64,000 nt of DNA. It comes from Candidatus Phyllobacterium onerii. GTDB lineage: Bacteria; Pseudomonadota; Alphaproteobacteria; Rhizobiales; Rhizobiaceae. The stretch spans positions 1-64,000 of the forward strand of contig NZ_JAQMHX010000017.1 in the NCBI RefSeq assembly GCF_028331445.1, given 5' to 3'. The position numbers and the translations under genes were made by a program. The notes below the pieces were generated by a model. It saw nothing but the letters and a program-made list of their open reading frames with translations, was not told where the DNA came from and ran no database searches. Positions 18,011 through 26,980 of this stretch are shown piece after piece; within the stretch, counting starts at the first letter, position 1, and each line of letters begins with the position of its first letter.

Positions 18011-18946
18011 ATGTCAGAGACCAATGCGGTCCGCCCAAATGCCGTTGTGGCGGCGGTAATCGGACTGGGTTCAATGGGGATGGGAATGGCCAAATCCATG
18101 AACCGTGCCGGCATTGACGTGATCGGCTGTGACATTGCACCCGCGGCCGTTGATCGGTTCATAGCGGATGGCGGGCGTGGCGCCGCCACAGCCGCCGGGG
18201 CCGCCACGGGTGCCGATATCGTTGTGTCCGTGGTCGTAAATGGCGCGCAGACCGAGGCCATATTGTTCGGGCCGAACGGCGTCGCCAGCGCAATGAAGCC
18301 CGGCGCCGTGTTCATCTCGTCCGCAACGATGGATCCTGCTGTCGCACGGGATCTTGCGCAACGAGTCGAGGCTCTCGGCCTTCATTATCTGGATGCCCCG
18401 ATATCCGGTGGCGCAGCAAAGGCGGCGAGCGGCGAACTGACGATCATGGCGTCGGGCTCCAGGCAGGCCTTCGAGCTTGCCTGCCCGGCTCTTAATGCCA
18501 TGGCGGGCAAAGTCTACGAACTCGGCGATGCAGCCGGAGCAGGTGCCGCCTTCAAGATGGTCAACCAGCTCCTTGCCGGTGTGCACATCGCCGCCGCCTG
18601 CGAGGCTATCACCTTCGCTGCCAAACAGGGGCTCGACCTCGACAAGGTATATGAAGTGATCACTGCCTCCGCCGGCAACTCATGGATGTTCGAGAACCGG
18701 GTACCGCACGTGCTGGCGGGAGACTATACGCCCCTCAGCACGGTCGAGATTTTCGTCAAGGATCTTGGCATCGTCCAGGATATGGCACGGGCAGAGCGTT
18801 ATCCGGTGCCGCTCGTGGCTGCGGCTTTGCAAATGTATCTGGCTGCCTCCGGCGCCGGCATGGGCCACGATGATGACGCGTCTCTTGCACGGGTATATGC
18901 CAGCCTGTCCGGGGCAAAGCTGCCGGACGCGAAACCGAAGGGTTGA
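18011..18946 (+). CDS. ltnD: L-threonate dehydrogenase
   Basis: This 311-residue member of the 3-hydroxyacid dehydrogenase family oxidises L-threonate to 2-oxo-tetronate with NAD. It shows the Rossmann turn GLGSMGMGMA (residues 19-28), the substrate-binding DAPISGGAAKA block and the catalytic Lys in GAAFKMVNQLL. Length is normal for LtnD. It is the first gene of ltnD-otnI-otnK, 81 bp downstream of the LacI operators. Context separates it from other members such as tartronate semialdehyde reductase. Confidence 0.9.
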   Translation: MSETNAVRPNAVVAAVIGLGSMGMGMAKSMNRAGIDVIGCDIAPAAVDRFIADGGRGAATAAGAATGADIVVSVVVNGAQTEAILFGPNGVASAMKPGAVFISSATMDPAVARDLAQRVEALGLHYLDAPISGGAAKAASGELTIMASGSRQAFELACPALNAMAGKVYELGDAAGAGAAFKMVNQLLAGVHIAAACEAITFAAKQGLDLDKVYEVITASAGNSWMFENRVPHVLAGDYTPLSTVEIFVKDLGIVQDMARAERYPVPLVAAALQMYLAASGAGMGHDDDASLARVYASLSGAKLPDAKPKG

Positions 18947-18958
18947 GAAGGAGCGTTG

Positions 18959-19735
18959 ATGCCGGTATTTGCCGCCAACCTGTCGATGATGTTCAACGAG
19001 TGGCCGTTCCTCGATCGCTTCGCCGCTGCTGCCGATGCCGGTTTCACCGCGGTTGAATATCTCTTTCCCTATGAGTTCTCGCCCGAGGCGATCTCCGAGA
19101 AGCTCGTCAGCAACAATCTTGAGCAAGCCCTGTTCAACCTCCCCCCAGGTGATTGGGCCGCGGGTGAGCGCGGTATAGCTGCGCTGCCCGGACGGTTCGA
19201 TGGCTTGAAGTTGGATGTGGAACGGGCGCTTGACTATGCATCGGCGACCGGCGCAAAGCGGCTGCACCTGATGGCCGGCATTGCGGATCCCCATGACAAG
19301 ACGGCCGCATCCTGTTACCGGCACTCGGTCACCTACACAGCCGGCCGGCTTGCCGAAGCTGGCATCGACCTGTTGCTCGAGCCGATCAACGGGCGAAACA
19401 TGCCAGGATATTACCTCAATGATTTCAGCACAGCCGAAGAGCTCATTGCAGAACTCGGTCTGCCGAACCTGAAGCTGCAGTTCGATATCTATCATCGGCA
19501 GATCATGCACGGCGATGTGGCCATGGCCTTGCGCCGCCTGATGCCGATCGTCGGACATATCCAGATCGCCAGCGTCCCCTCGCGCCACGAGCCGGATGGG
19601 GAAGAGCTGAACTATCCCTATCTGTTCGATGAAATCGACCGACTTGGCTATGGCGGGTTCATTGGTTGCGAATACATCCCGAGAGCCAAAACCCTGGATG
19701 GCTTGAACTGGTTCGAACCCTTCAGACGGAGCTAG
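18959..19735 (+). CDS. otnI: 2-oxo-tetronate isomerase
   Basis: This 258-residue TIM-barrel protein of the hydroxypyruvate-isomerase family converts 2-oxo-tetronate to 3-oxo-tetronate. Family marks are FAANLSMMF at the start, LLLEPINGRNMPGYYL (metal-ligand Glu), LQFDIYHRQIMHGD and the C-terminal GCEYIPR. The ATG at 18959 is taken; a TTG codon directly before it is also in frame. It sits 12 bp after ltnD and 3 bp before otnK. Confidence 0.9.
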   Translation: MPVFAANLSMMFNEWPFLDRFAAAADAGFTAVEYLFPYEFSPEAISEKLVSNNLEQALFNLPPGDWAAGERGIAALPGRFDGLKLDVERALDYASATGAKRLHLMAGIADPHDKTAASCYRHSVTYTAGRLAEAGIDLLLEPINGRNMPGYYLNDFSTAEELIAELGLPNLKLQFDIYHRQIMHGDVAMALRRLMPIVGHIQIASVPSRHEPDGEELNYPYLFDEIDRLGYGGFIGCEYIPRAKTLDGLNWFEPFRRS

Positions 19736-19738
19736 ACG

Positions 19739-21019
19739 ATGGCTATCTTGCTTGGATCAATCGCGGATGATTACACAGGAGCGTCCGATCTCGCCAATAC
19801 GCTGACGAAAAATGGCCTGCGTACGATCCAGACCGTAGGCATACCCGACGCCGCGTTGGACCTGCCCGATGTGGATGCAGTCGTGGTCGCACTGAAGATC
19901 CGCTCGGTGGCCGTAGCAGACGCCGTATCATCTGCATCAGCGGCCTATCAATGGCTGCAAAGGAGAGGCGCAAAGCACGTCCTTTACAAGATCTGCTCGA
20001 CATTCGACTCCACCGATGCCGGCAATATCGGTCCGGTCACTGAAGCACTCAGCGATATAGCAGGAGGGGGCATAGTTCTTGTGACGCCGGCCTTTCCACA
20101 GACAGGGCGCACGGTCTATTTCGGCCACCTCTTCGTTAACGGACAACCGCTGAACGAAAGCCCCCTGAAAGATCATCCTCTCAATCCAATGCACGATGCC
20201 AATCTGGTACGCGTCATGGCAAGGCAGTCGCAGGGGACCGTGGGCCTCGTCGATCTGACGACGGTCGCAGGCGGGCCGGCGGCTGTGAAGGCGCGTCTCG
20301 ACAGCTTACGCATGCAGGGCTTCACCACAGCAATCGCCGACGCAATCGTTGATCGCGATCTCGAAACACTCGGTGATGTCGCGGTCGAAATGGGGATCTC
20401 AACCGGAGCATCCGGTCTGGGGCTTGGACTCGCCCGCGCTCTGGTAAAATCGGGCCAGGTGCCCTTGCAGGCTGGAACGACGGATGGTGCCATGCATCCA
20501 GTCGGCGGACTGGCCGCCATTGTCGCCGGCAGCTGCTCTCGGGCGACGCTCGAGCAGCTGGAAATTGCCGAGCGGTCCATGCCCGTTCTGAGGCTCGACA
20601 GCGAAAAGCTGATTGGGGGTTCAGACGAAATAGCCGCGGCTCTCAGCTGGGCTGGCGAGCGCGTTGCGGCCGGTCCTGTCGCCATCGCGGCAAGTGCATC
20701 ACCAGAAACAGTCTCCGAGCTTCAATCGCGATACGGGCGTGAGGCATCTGGCCATGCGATCGAGGCTGCAACGTCGACTATCGCGGCTGAGCTCGTGGCA
20801 AGGGGCGTACGGCGGCTGGTGGTCGCCGGCGGCGAAACCTCCGGCGCGGTAGTCGACAGGCTTGCCATTCCCGCATTTCTGATCGGGCCTGAAATCGCAC
20901 CGGGCGTGCCAATACTGCGCACAGTCGGGAGTGCGCAGGGAGATATGCTCATGGCCCTCAAATCGGGGAACTTTGGGGGCAAGGACTTCTTTGCAACCGC
21001 TCTGACCATGATGCGTTAA
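19739..21019 (+). CDS. otnK: 3-oxo-tetronate kinase
   Basis: This 426-residue protein is a DUF1537/four-carbon acid sugar kinase. It phosphorylates 3-oxo-tetronate at C4, making the substrate of OtnC. The N-terminus shows the acid-sugar-binding GSIADDYTGASDLA motif, and the C-terminal nucleotide-binding domain shows VVAGGETSGAV and LKSGNFGGKDFF. It is a complete, normal-length copy. With ltnD, otnI and otnC it gives a full route from L-threonate to dihydroxyacetone phosphate. Confidence 0.93.
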   Translation: MAILLGSIADDYTGASDLANTLTKNGLRTIQTVGIPDAALDLPDVDAVVVALKIRSVAVADAVSSASAAYQWLQRRGAKHVLYKICSTFDSTDAGNIGPVTEALSDIAGGGIVLVTPAFPQTGRTVYFGHLFVNGQPLNESPLKDHPLNPMHDANLVRVMARQSQGTVGLVDLTTVAGGPAAVKARLDSLRMQGFTTAIADAIVDRDLETLGDVAVEMGISTGASGLGLGLARALVKSGQVPLQAGTTDGAMHPVGGLAAIVAGSCSRATLEQLEIAERSMPVLRLDSEKLIGGSDEIAAALSWAGERVAAGPVAIAASASPETVSELQSRYGREASGHAIEAATSTIAAELVARGVRRLVVAGGETSGAVVDRLAIPAFLIGPEIAPGVPILRTVGSAQGDMLMALKSGNFGGKDFFATALTMMR

Positions 21020-21052
21020 AGACAATAGCGCGGATAGTTGATGGAGGCGGCG

Positions 21053-21337
21053 ATGACAACCGAACCCAAAGCATTAATGGTTCGCATCCGCGGAAGGGTG
21101 CAGGGCGTAGGTTTTCGCTTCTGGACACAGAGGGAGGCGCAAAAGCTCGGCCTGAGCGGCTGGGTGCGCAATGGCAGTGATGGCTCGGTCACCGCCCGCA
21201 TCGCCGGACCGGAACAAGCTGTGTCCACAATGCTGCAACGCTTCAGGGAGGGGCCGCCAGAGGCGTCCATTTCAAGCGTCACCAGCGAAGCCGTCGATGG
21301 CGACCAGCCGGCTGACGGTTTCAACATCGTCAGTTAG
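21053..21337 (+). CDS. acyP: Acylphosphatase
   Basis: This 94-residue cytosolic enzyme hydrolyses acyl phosphates such as carbamoyl or acetyl phosphate. The signature VQGVGFRFW carries the catalytic Arg, and the LSGWVRNGSDG block carries the catalytic Asn. The start at 21053 (MTTEPK) is favoured by GGAGG at the right distance; ATG 21041 is possible. It is 33 bp after otnK and may be co-transcribed, but it has no known role in threonate use. Confidence 0.9.
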   Translation: MTTEPKALMVRIRGRVQGVGFRFWTQREAQKLGLSGWVRNGSDGSVTARIAGPEQAVSTMLQRFREGPPEASISSVTSEAVDGDQPADGFNIVS

Positions 21338-21352
21338 GACTGATCACTACGC

Positions 21353-22111
21353 TCAGGGTGCCGCGTAATACCAATCAGCGGCAACGACACCCGCATCGAC
21401 AGCCCTTCCCGCGTAATATTTCCAAAGCTTGTGGACATGTCTGTCCCGATTGAACGTTCGGCCAAAGTCTTCCAGCTCGCCGGCCGTAAGGGGTTCCACC
21501 TCTCCCAACATGTGGGCGTCGTATAGTGCTTTGGCGTTCTCAACGAAATGGATCGAATCGATCAAGAGATGCTTGACCGATTCCGCGACAATCACCTGAC
21601 CATGGGCCCTGATCTGCAGCGCCTGCTTTTGTCCCAGCGTCTCCGCGAGCGCCCTGCCAAGAGTGGCATCGCTCACGTGACTTGGATCCGGGTGAACGGG
21701 AATACCGCTCGCCCAGCGGATTGCATGGTTCTTGACGGGAAGAAGCGGCCGGTTCTTCACAATCGTGAACGTCGTAGCAAGATCATCGTGGAAATGGGCG
21801 ACAGCCTGAACATCCTGCCGGGCACGAAGTATCTCAGTGTGGAGGTAAACTTCAGCCGGGGCGCGAATACCTTCCGGACCGGCCACTACGACACCATCGA
21901 GATCACAGATCAACAGGTCGTCAGGCCGCAGCGAAGCACGGCTTTGATCGAACGACTGGATCAACAGATGCTGACCGTCCGGCAGCCGCGCACTGACATG
22001 GCCACTATAGCCAAGGATGTCGAGACTGTTGAGGATAAGTGTGCATGCGGCGACCTCTTCGCGCAATTTCTGCTCAACGCTTCCAGACAGGGGTGGCTGA
22101 TTAATGGTCAT
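21353..22111 (-). CDS. Class II aldolase/adducin-family protein (possible aromatic-acid decarboxylase), module A
   Basis: This 252-residue protein has the class II aldolase fold: GYSGHVSARLP near residue 35, PAEVYLHTEI with the catalytic-type Glu, the metal-binding HFHDD and a later His in RAHGQVIV. 3,4-Dihydroxyphthalate decarboxylase (PhtC type) belongs to this superfamily, which, with the neighbouring aromatic genes, suggests decarboxylation of a dihydroxy aromatic acid rather than sugar aldol cleavage. It is plainly paralogous to the protein at 49280-50062 (shared NHAIRW-SGIPVH block). It ends a tctC-tctA-tctB operon. The AGGAG at the right spacing selects the start at 22111. Confidence 0.82.
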   Translation of the reverse strand: MTINQPPLSGSVEQKLREEVAACTLILNSLDILGYSGHVSARLPDGQHLLIQSFDQSRASLRPDDLLICDLDGVVVAGPEGIRAPAEVYLHTEILRARQDVQAVAHFHDDLATTFTIVKNRPLLPVKNHAIRWASGIPVHPDPSHVSDATLGRALAETLGQKQALQIRAHGQVIVAESVKHLLIDSIHFVENAKALYDAHMLGEVEPLTAGELEDFGRTFNRDRHVHKLWKYYAGRAVDAGVVAADWYYAAP

Positions 22112-22136
22112 TTGTAGCTCCTGGATTTCATGCGCA

Positions 22137-22655
22137 TCATTCAAAGAGCATGCCGCGGTAAAGGGGGATGGAAAGGATCATCTCGAAGCTGACCCAAAGG
22201 AACAGTGCGATCGAGGCTGCGATCAGGACGCTGAACTTGACGCTCTTGCGGCCCTCGACGATCATGTAAGATGCGACATAGGCCGGCACTGCAGGGAGGA
22301 TGCCGACTATCATGACGGCGGCTGTAAATGCGGCGACCCAACCGACGGCCAATAGTTCCTTTTGCCCTGAAGGATGTTCCTCGCCTTCGTCGCCTGCCGA
22401 CTTTGGAACGCCCGGCAATCCGCTTGCCGGGTTGAGATAGCGCCGGACCAATTCTCCGGTCGAGGTCGATGTTCGCGACAGTATATCCAGCGCAATCAAG
22501 ACGATCAGGACATAACCGATGAGAAGCGGGACCTCACGCGAAGCCGGAGGATAGCCATAGGCCGCGACAATGAATATCAGCGTAACCGCAAGAAACGCCA
22601 GCGGCGGGCTAAAATTCTCGGCAAGCGCCGAAAAGCTCTTTCGGGGAGCGCTCAT
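22137..22655 (-). CDS. tctB: Tripartite tricarboxylate transporter small membrane subunit TctB, module A
   Basis: This 172-residue protein has four predicted membrane segments (two around residues 18-58, two around 102-165) split by a polar loop, as in TctB proteins. The start MSAPRKS at 22655 overlaps the tctA stop as ATGA. It should form the membrane complex with TctA (22652-24154) and receive substrate from TctC (24180-25139). It is followed by the class II aldolase gene 25 bp on. Confidence 0.87.
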   Translation of the reverse strand: MSAPRKSFSALAENFSPPLAFLAVTLIFIVAAYGYPPASREVPLLIGYVLIVLIALDILSRTSTSTGELVRRYLNPASGLPGVPKSAGDEGEEHPSGQKELLAVGWVAAFTAAVMIVGILPAVPAYVASYMIVEGRKSVKFSVLIAASIALFLWVSFEMILSIPLYRGMLFE

Positions 22656-24154
22656 GATACTTCCTCGACTGAATGGCGCCGCTGCAAAAGCGTGCGTATC
22701 ATTGGATAGGTCAAAGCCATGACGATCAATGCAAACAGCAGCGCGGAAATCGGCCGCGTCACGAAGATCGACCAACTGCCGCCTGAGATCATCATCGCCT
22801 GCGCGAAGCTGCGTTCGGCAAGCTCGCCGAGCACCAATGCGATGACCAGCGGCAACCGCGGGTAATCGAAACGGATCAGCAGATAACCGATCACGCCGAA
22901 GACGAAGGCAAGCACAATATCACCCGGCAGCGAGTTGTTGGCGTAGGCACCGACGAACGAGATCGCAATGACTGACGGTACCAGGATATGTGCATCGAGC
23001 CGCGTAATCATGGCCAGAGGCCGGACCATCATCAATCCGATCACCGATGCAAGAATGGATGACAGGGTAAGCGTCAGGATAAGACCATAGATCTCCGCCT
23101 CATGATGCAGGATCATCGTCGGTCCGGGTTCCATCCCGTGCAGCACGAGCACACCGAGCAGCACCGCCATCTCGGCTGTACCGGGAATACCGAACGCGAG
23201 CGTCGGGATGAGATTGCCGCCGTCCTTGGCGTTGTTGGCAGCCTCCGGCGCGATCACGCCTTCGATATTGCCCTTGCCGAAGCTTTCCGGATTTTTGGAT
23301 GCCTGAACCGTACTGAAATAAGCGAGGAACGCGGCGACGGTGCCGCCGACGCCGGGTATGGCCCCCACCAGCGTTCCGATCAGCGAACCGCGCAGAAGTG
23401 TCTTCCAATACTTGAACGAAGCCCAGACACCGTCGAGCGTCCCTGTCAGGCCGACCTGCCCCTTGTCCTTGGCGATCGAGCCGCCCTTGGCCGAAAGCTC
23501 GATCATTTCCGGAAAAGCGAACAGACCGATCATCGCCGGTGCAAGCGGGATGCCTTCCCACAAATGCTCGATGCCAAATGTGAACCGCGTCCCGCCATTG
23601 ACATTGTCGAAGCCGATAAACGCGAACAGCAGCCCGATGCCGCCGACGATCATGGCACGAAGCATGCGCCCTGGCGCGCAGGCGGCGATCGTCACAAGGC
23701 CAAGGGTTGCCAGCAGGAAGAATTCCGATGGACCAAAGGCAAGCACGATCTTCTTGGAGATCGGAATAACCAGCAACAGCGTGAACACGCCGATGACCCC
23801 GCCCACCGATGAGGCGCTGGCGGAAGCACCAAGCGCCAGCCCTGCCTTGCCTTGTTGCGCGAGCGGATAGCCATCGAGACAGGTCGCTGCATTCGGAGCG
23901 CCGCCCGGCAGGTTGATAAGGATCGACGTGACAGACCCACCGAAGGATACGGCGCCCATGAGCCCGCCGGCGAGCGAGAGTGCCGAATACGGATCGAGAC
24001 CGACCGTCATCGGTCCGAACACGGCAAGCGCGGTGGTGCCGCCCATACCGGGAACGACACCGACGACAAGCCCAATCAACATTCCGATGGTCAGGAAAAG
24101 CAGCGACTGGAATGTAAATACGTTGCCAGCAGCGGTTAGCGCGACATCAAGCAT
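22652..24154 (-). CDS. tctA: Tripartite tricarboxylate transporter large permease TctA, module A
   Basis: This 500-residue inner-membrane protein has about 11-12 hydrophobic segments. The TctA family is recognised by GVVPGMGGTTALAVFGPMT near residue 32, GGAPNAATCLDGYPLA and the mid-protein AIPGVGGTVAAFLAY repeat. It carries the carboxylate across the inner membrane with an ion gradient. It follows tctC by 25 bp. It is a paralogue of the copy at 34233-35744. Confidence 0.92.
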   Translation of the reverse strand: MLDVALTAAGNVFTFQSLLFLTIGMLIGLVVGVVPGMGGTTALAVFGPMTVGLDPYSALSLAGGLMGAVSFGGSVTSILINLPGGAPNAATCLDGYPLAQQGKAGLALGASASASSVGGVIGVFTLLLVIPISKKIVLAFGPSEFFLLATLGLVTIAACAPGRMLRAMIVGGIGLLFAFIGFDNVNGGTRFTFGIEHLWEGIPLAPAMIGLFAFPEMIELSAKGGSIAKDKGQVGLTGTLDGVWASFKYWKTLLRGSLIGTLVGAIPGVGGTVAAFLAYFSTVQASKNPESFGKGNIEGVIAPEAANNAKDGGNLIPTLAFGIPGTAEMAVLLGVLVLHGMEPGPTMILHHEAEIYGLILTLTLSSILASVIGLMMVRPLAMITRLDAHILVPSVIAISFVGAYANNSLPGDIVLAFVFGVIGYLLIRFDYPRLPLVIALVLGELAERSFAQAMMISGGSWSIFVTRPISALLFALIVMALTYPMIRTLLQRRHSVEEVS

Positions 24155-24179
24155 GGATATTCCTCGAACAGATTACAGC

Positions 24180-25139
24180 CTAGTTTGCAGGGCCGAGATA
24201 CTTGCTGTAGCGCTCGTAGAAGTTGAATTGGCCTTCGAGAATTCCCTTGGCGGATGCTGCATCGCCAGGTTCGACCGCAATGCCGCTCTCCTTCGACCAT
24301 GTCGCCATAGCCGGGTCCTGCATTGCCGCCATAAGACTCTCGGAAAGGGTCTTGGCCACCTCTGGCGGAAGATCTGGAGGACCGGCCACAAGACGTCCGA
24401 CCGACAGTTTGGAAAGATCGGGCTGGCCCATTTCGACCGCGTTTTGAGCGCCCGGTACAGACGATTTTTCCTCGAAGGTTCCGATGATCCGCAATTCTCC
24501 GGATTCGACGAATTTCTCCATGACCGGAAGAGGACCGATCACCGCGTCTCCGTCGCCGCGAATGACCGCGAGCACATAATCATTGCTGCCCTTGTAGCCC
24601 GAGATGATTTCGCGCTTGATACCAAGCATGTCGGTGGCGATCATCGTCGCCGAATAGGCGGTTGATGAGGGTCCCGACGCTGTGAATTTCACCGGACGTC
24701 CAAGCGCCTTCAAATCCGCAACCGTTTTATAAGGCGACGCTGTAGGCACGCCGACGCCGTAACCATCCTGTCCGAAACTGCCAAGCCAAGTCATCTTCTT
24801 CAGATCGTACTGCAGATCGCTGTCGCCTCTGATCTGTGGAACGAGCATGCCCGGTATGTTGAAGATGCCGATCGTGTAGCCATCGGGTTTTGCGCGATAG
24901 ACCTGCGCGGCTCCCCGCGCCCCGCCCGCGGCCGGAATGTTTGTCGGGACGATGTTGACGGATTGCGGCAAGTGACGCTCAAGGATCGGCGCAACGGCCC
25001 GCACATAGGTGTCGAAACCGCCGCCCGGGCTGACGGGTATGACGAATTGGATGTTCTTGGCCGGAAAATCCGCAGCCATCGCCACAGGGGCAATCACCAT
25101 GCCAGCGCAGGTGATGAATGCTGCGAGCAACTTGTTCAT
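24180..25139 (-). CDS. tctC: Periplasmic solute-binding protein TctC/Bug family, module A
   Basis: This 319-residue protein has a signal peptide cleaved after AMA (residue 22). The mature part begins with the Bug-family FPAKNIQFVIPVSPGGG and has the AGGARGAAQVYRAKPDGYT ligand-loop block. Such proteins capture carboxylates, including aromatic dicarboxylates (for example TphC for terephthalate), for TctAB. The start at 25139 follows GGAGGAGAG. It is the first gene of tctC-tctA-tctB-aldolase. Confidence 0.9.
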   Translation of the reverse strand: MNKLLAAFITCAGMVIAPVAMAADFPAKNIQFVIPVSPGGGFDTYVRAVAPILERHLPQSVNIVPTNIPAAGGARGAAQVYRAKPDGYTIGIFNIPGMLVPQIRGDSDLQYDLKKMTWLGSFGQDGYGVGVPTASPYKTVADLKALGRPVKFTASGPSSTAYSATMIATDMLGIKREIISGYKGSNDYVLAVIRGDGDAVIGPLPVMEKFVESGELRIIGTFEEKSSVPGAQNAVEMGQPDLSKLSVGRLVAGPPDLPPEVAKTLSESLMAAMQDPAMATWSKESGIAVEPGDAASAKGILEGQFNFYERYSKYLGPAN

Positions 25140-25254
25140 TAATCTCTCCTCCATGTCCTCCGCCGGGAACGTCACATCGAGACCTAGCGGTGACAAGAAC
25201 AAATTTTAGCTCTCTGCCCCATGGAAATTAGCTGGCAAGCTTCGATTGGTTCGA

Positions 25255-25893
25255 TCAGGCGATGTGAATTCCGTAGAGTGTCGCGAGCTCATTGCCACCT
25301 TGCCAGACCATGTCGAGGGCGACGTAGACGATGATCGCCAAGCCTATCCAGCCAATCCACTTGTACCTGTTGAGGAGCTTCGCAACGAACGACGATGCCA
25401 GCCCCATCAGCAGAACGGACAAGATCAATCCGAATATCAGCGCGTGCATATTTTCCTTGGCCGCCCCGGCGACAGCCAGCACATTGTCGAGGGACATGGA
25501 AACATCGGCAAGAATGATCTGAAAGATGGCCTGGCGGAACATCTTGGGTTTGATGGCAAGCGCACCGCCATCAGTTGCTGCAAGGTGACCCTCATCGTCC
25601 GCCTCGGAAGCGCGCAGTTCCTGCAGCATTGTCCAGCAGATCCACAGAAGCAAAAGGCCGCCGGCGAACGTGATGCCGGTGATTGCAAGGAGCTTGACCG
25701 CCGTCACCGCGAAAACGATCCGGATGACCGCAGCCGCCGCAATGCCAGCGGCAATGGCCTTGCCACGCAGATCGTTGGCGAGACCTGCCGCCGCCATGGC
25801 GATGACGATCACATTGTCTCCCGACAGGAGCACGTTGATCATGATCACTTCGAAATACGCGGTAATGGTGGCTTGATCTAAATGGAACGGCAT
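25255..25893 (-). CDS. TerC/YjbE-family membrane protein
   Basis: This 212-residue integral membrane protein has about six or seven segments. Two conserved acidic repeats mark the TerC family: LLSGDNVIVIA near residue 23 and DVSMSLDNVLAVAG near residue 129. Members export manganese or help metal loading of secreted proteins. No Mn riboswitch (yybP-ykoY type) was seen upstream. It lies between the tct operon and the LysR gene and is probably unrelated to both. Confidence 0.85.
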   Translation of the reverse strand: MPFHLDQATITAYFEVIMINVLLSGDNVIVIAMAAAGLANDLRGKAIAAGIAAAAVIRIVFAVTAVKLLAITGITFAGGLLLLWICWTMLQELRASEADDEGHLAATDGGALAIKPKMFRQAIFQIILADVSMSLDNVLAVAGAAKENMHALIFGLILSVLLMGLASSFVAKLLNRYKWIGWIGLAIIVYVALDMVWQGGNELATLYGIHIA

Positions 25894-25964
25894 CGTTGGG
25901 TAGTCTCGCTTTAGTTGTGGTGAAACGCATCGCAGTCTGGGGAATTGTCCACCTGATATAGGCG

Positions 25965-26960
25965 CTAACTGGCGACGCTCGATTTCTCATAGTCCTGCAT
26001 ACGCGTTTTCAACCTGGTTTCCAGGATGGCCAGAAATGCGCGCACCTTCTTTGGTACGAACCGGCTCTTCGGATAGAATGCCTTGATCACCCGATCAGAA
26101 ACGACGTCTCCGTCAAAAATCGGAACCAGTTGCCCCGACTGGATCTCAGCAGCAACGCTATAAAGTGGCAGGCGCACGATGCCGGCCCCTTCAACCGCTG
26201 CGAGCAAAATCGCGCCCTCAAGGTTGGAATGAAACGTTCCATCGACGGGAACGGCGACATCCTCGCCATCTGATCTGATCTGCCAGATCTTGGGGTCTCG
26301 TTTCTGCGTCATATGGACAAGGCAATTGTGGTTTTGAAGGTCGTGTGGGCGATTCGGCATTCCATGGCGAGCAAAATAACCCGGCGCCGCACAAATGGCA
26401 TAGGGGGCTGGGCCGAGTTTGCGTTCAAAAAGACCGCTATGAAAAGACTCGTCATCTTCGAAATGACGGCTGCCGACGACGACGTCCACCCCTCGCTCCA
26501 TAAGGCTCACCGAATTGACACTGACCGTCAGTTCCACTTTCACGGCCGGATATTCAGTGTTGAAATTGATGACAGCCGGGACGACCAGCCCCTGCCCTAC
26601 CCCCGGTGTGGTGTGTATCCTGAGATTTCCGATCAATTCACTGCTGAGCCCGCTCGCATCTGCCTTGGCCGCATCGAGTTCCGCGAGTATCCGGACGCAA
26701 TGTTCGAACAGCACACTGCCGGCATCGGTGAGAAACACCTTGTGCGTCGAGCGGTGCAGCAATGTCAGGGCCAGAGAGTTTTCGAGCTGAGTGACATGTT
26801 TGCTCATATAGGACGGCGACTTTGTGAAGATCTTTGCCGCTTCAGTAAAGCTGCCATACTGGACGACACGTGTGAATATAACGATGTCATTGAGGTCCAG
26901 CCCATCGAAACTTGACCGGGCGGCACCAGCACACTGGCTCGGTTCCTGGGCTTTTGCCAT
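25965..26960 (-). CDS. LysR-family transcriptional regulator, module A
   Basis: This 331-residue protein has an N-terminal winged helix-turn-helix (about residues 22-80: FTEAAKIFTKSPSYMSKHVTQLE) and a C-terminal effector domain. The N-terminal 20 residues are a polar extension. It starts 20 bp after the eutA-like gene on the same strand, so it may be read as the last gene of the long module A transcript, or from its own promoter. Probable targets are the module A genes. Confidence 0.85.
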   Translation of the reverse strand: MAKAQEPSQCAGAARSSFDGLDLNDIVIFTRVVQYGSFTEAAKIFTKSPSYMSKHVTQLENSLALTLLHRSTHKVFLTDAGSVLFEHCVRILAELDAAKADASGLSSELIGNLRIHTTPGVGQGLVVPAVINFNTEYPAVKVELTVSVNSVSLMERGVDVVVGSRHFEDDESFHSGLFERKLGPAPYAICAAPGYFARHGMPNRPHDLQNHNCLVHMTQKRDPKIWQIRSDGEDVAVPVDGTFHSNLEGAILLAAVEGAGIVRLPLYSVAAEIQSGQLVPIFDGDVVSDRVIKAFYPKSRFVPKKVRAFLAILETRLKTRMQDYEKSSVAS

Positions 26961-26980
26961 TACCTGTCAACCGCAGCAGG

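Noticed and set aside
25894..25964. Mn2+ (yybP-ykoY) riboswitch before the TerC-like gene
   Set aside because: The gap is only 71 bp and no matching helix pattern was seen.
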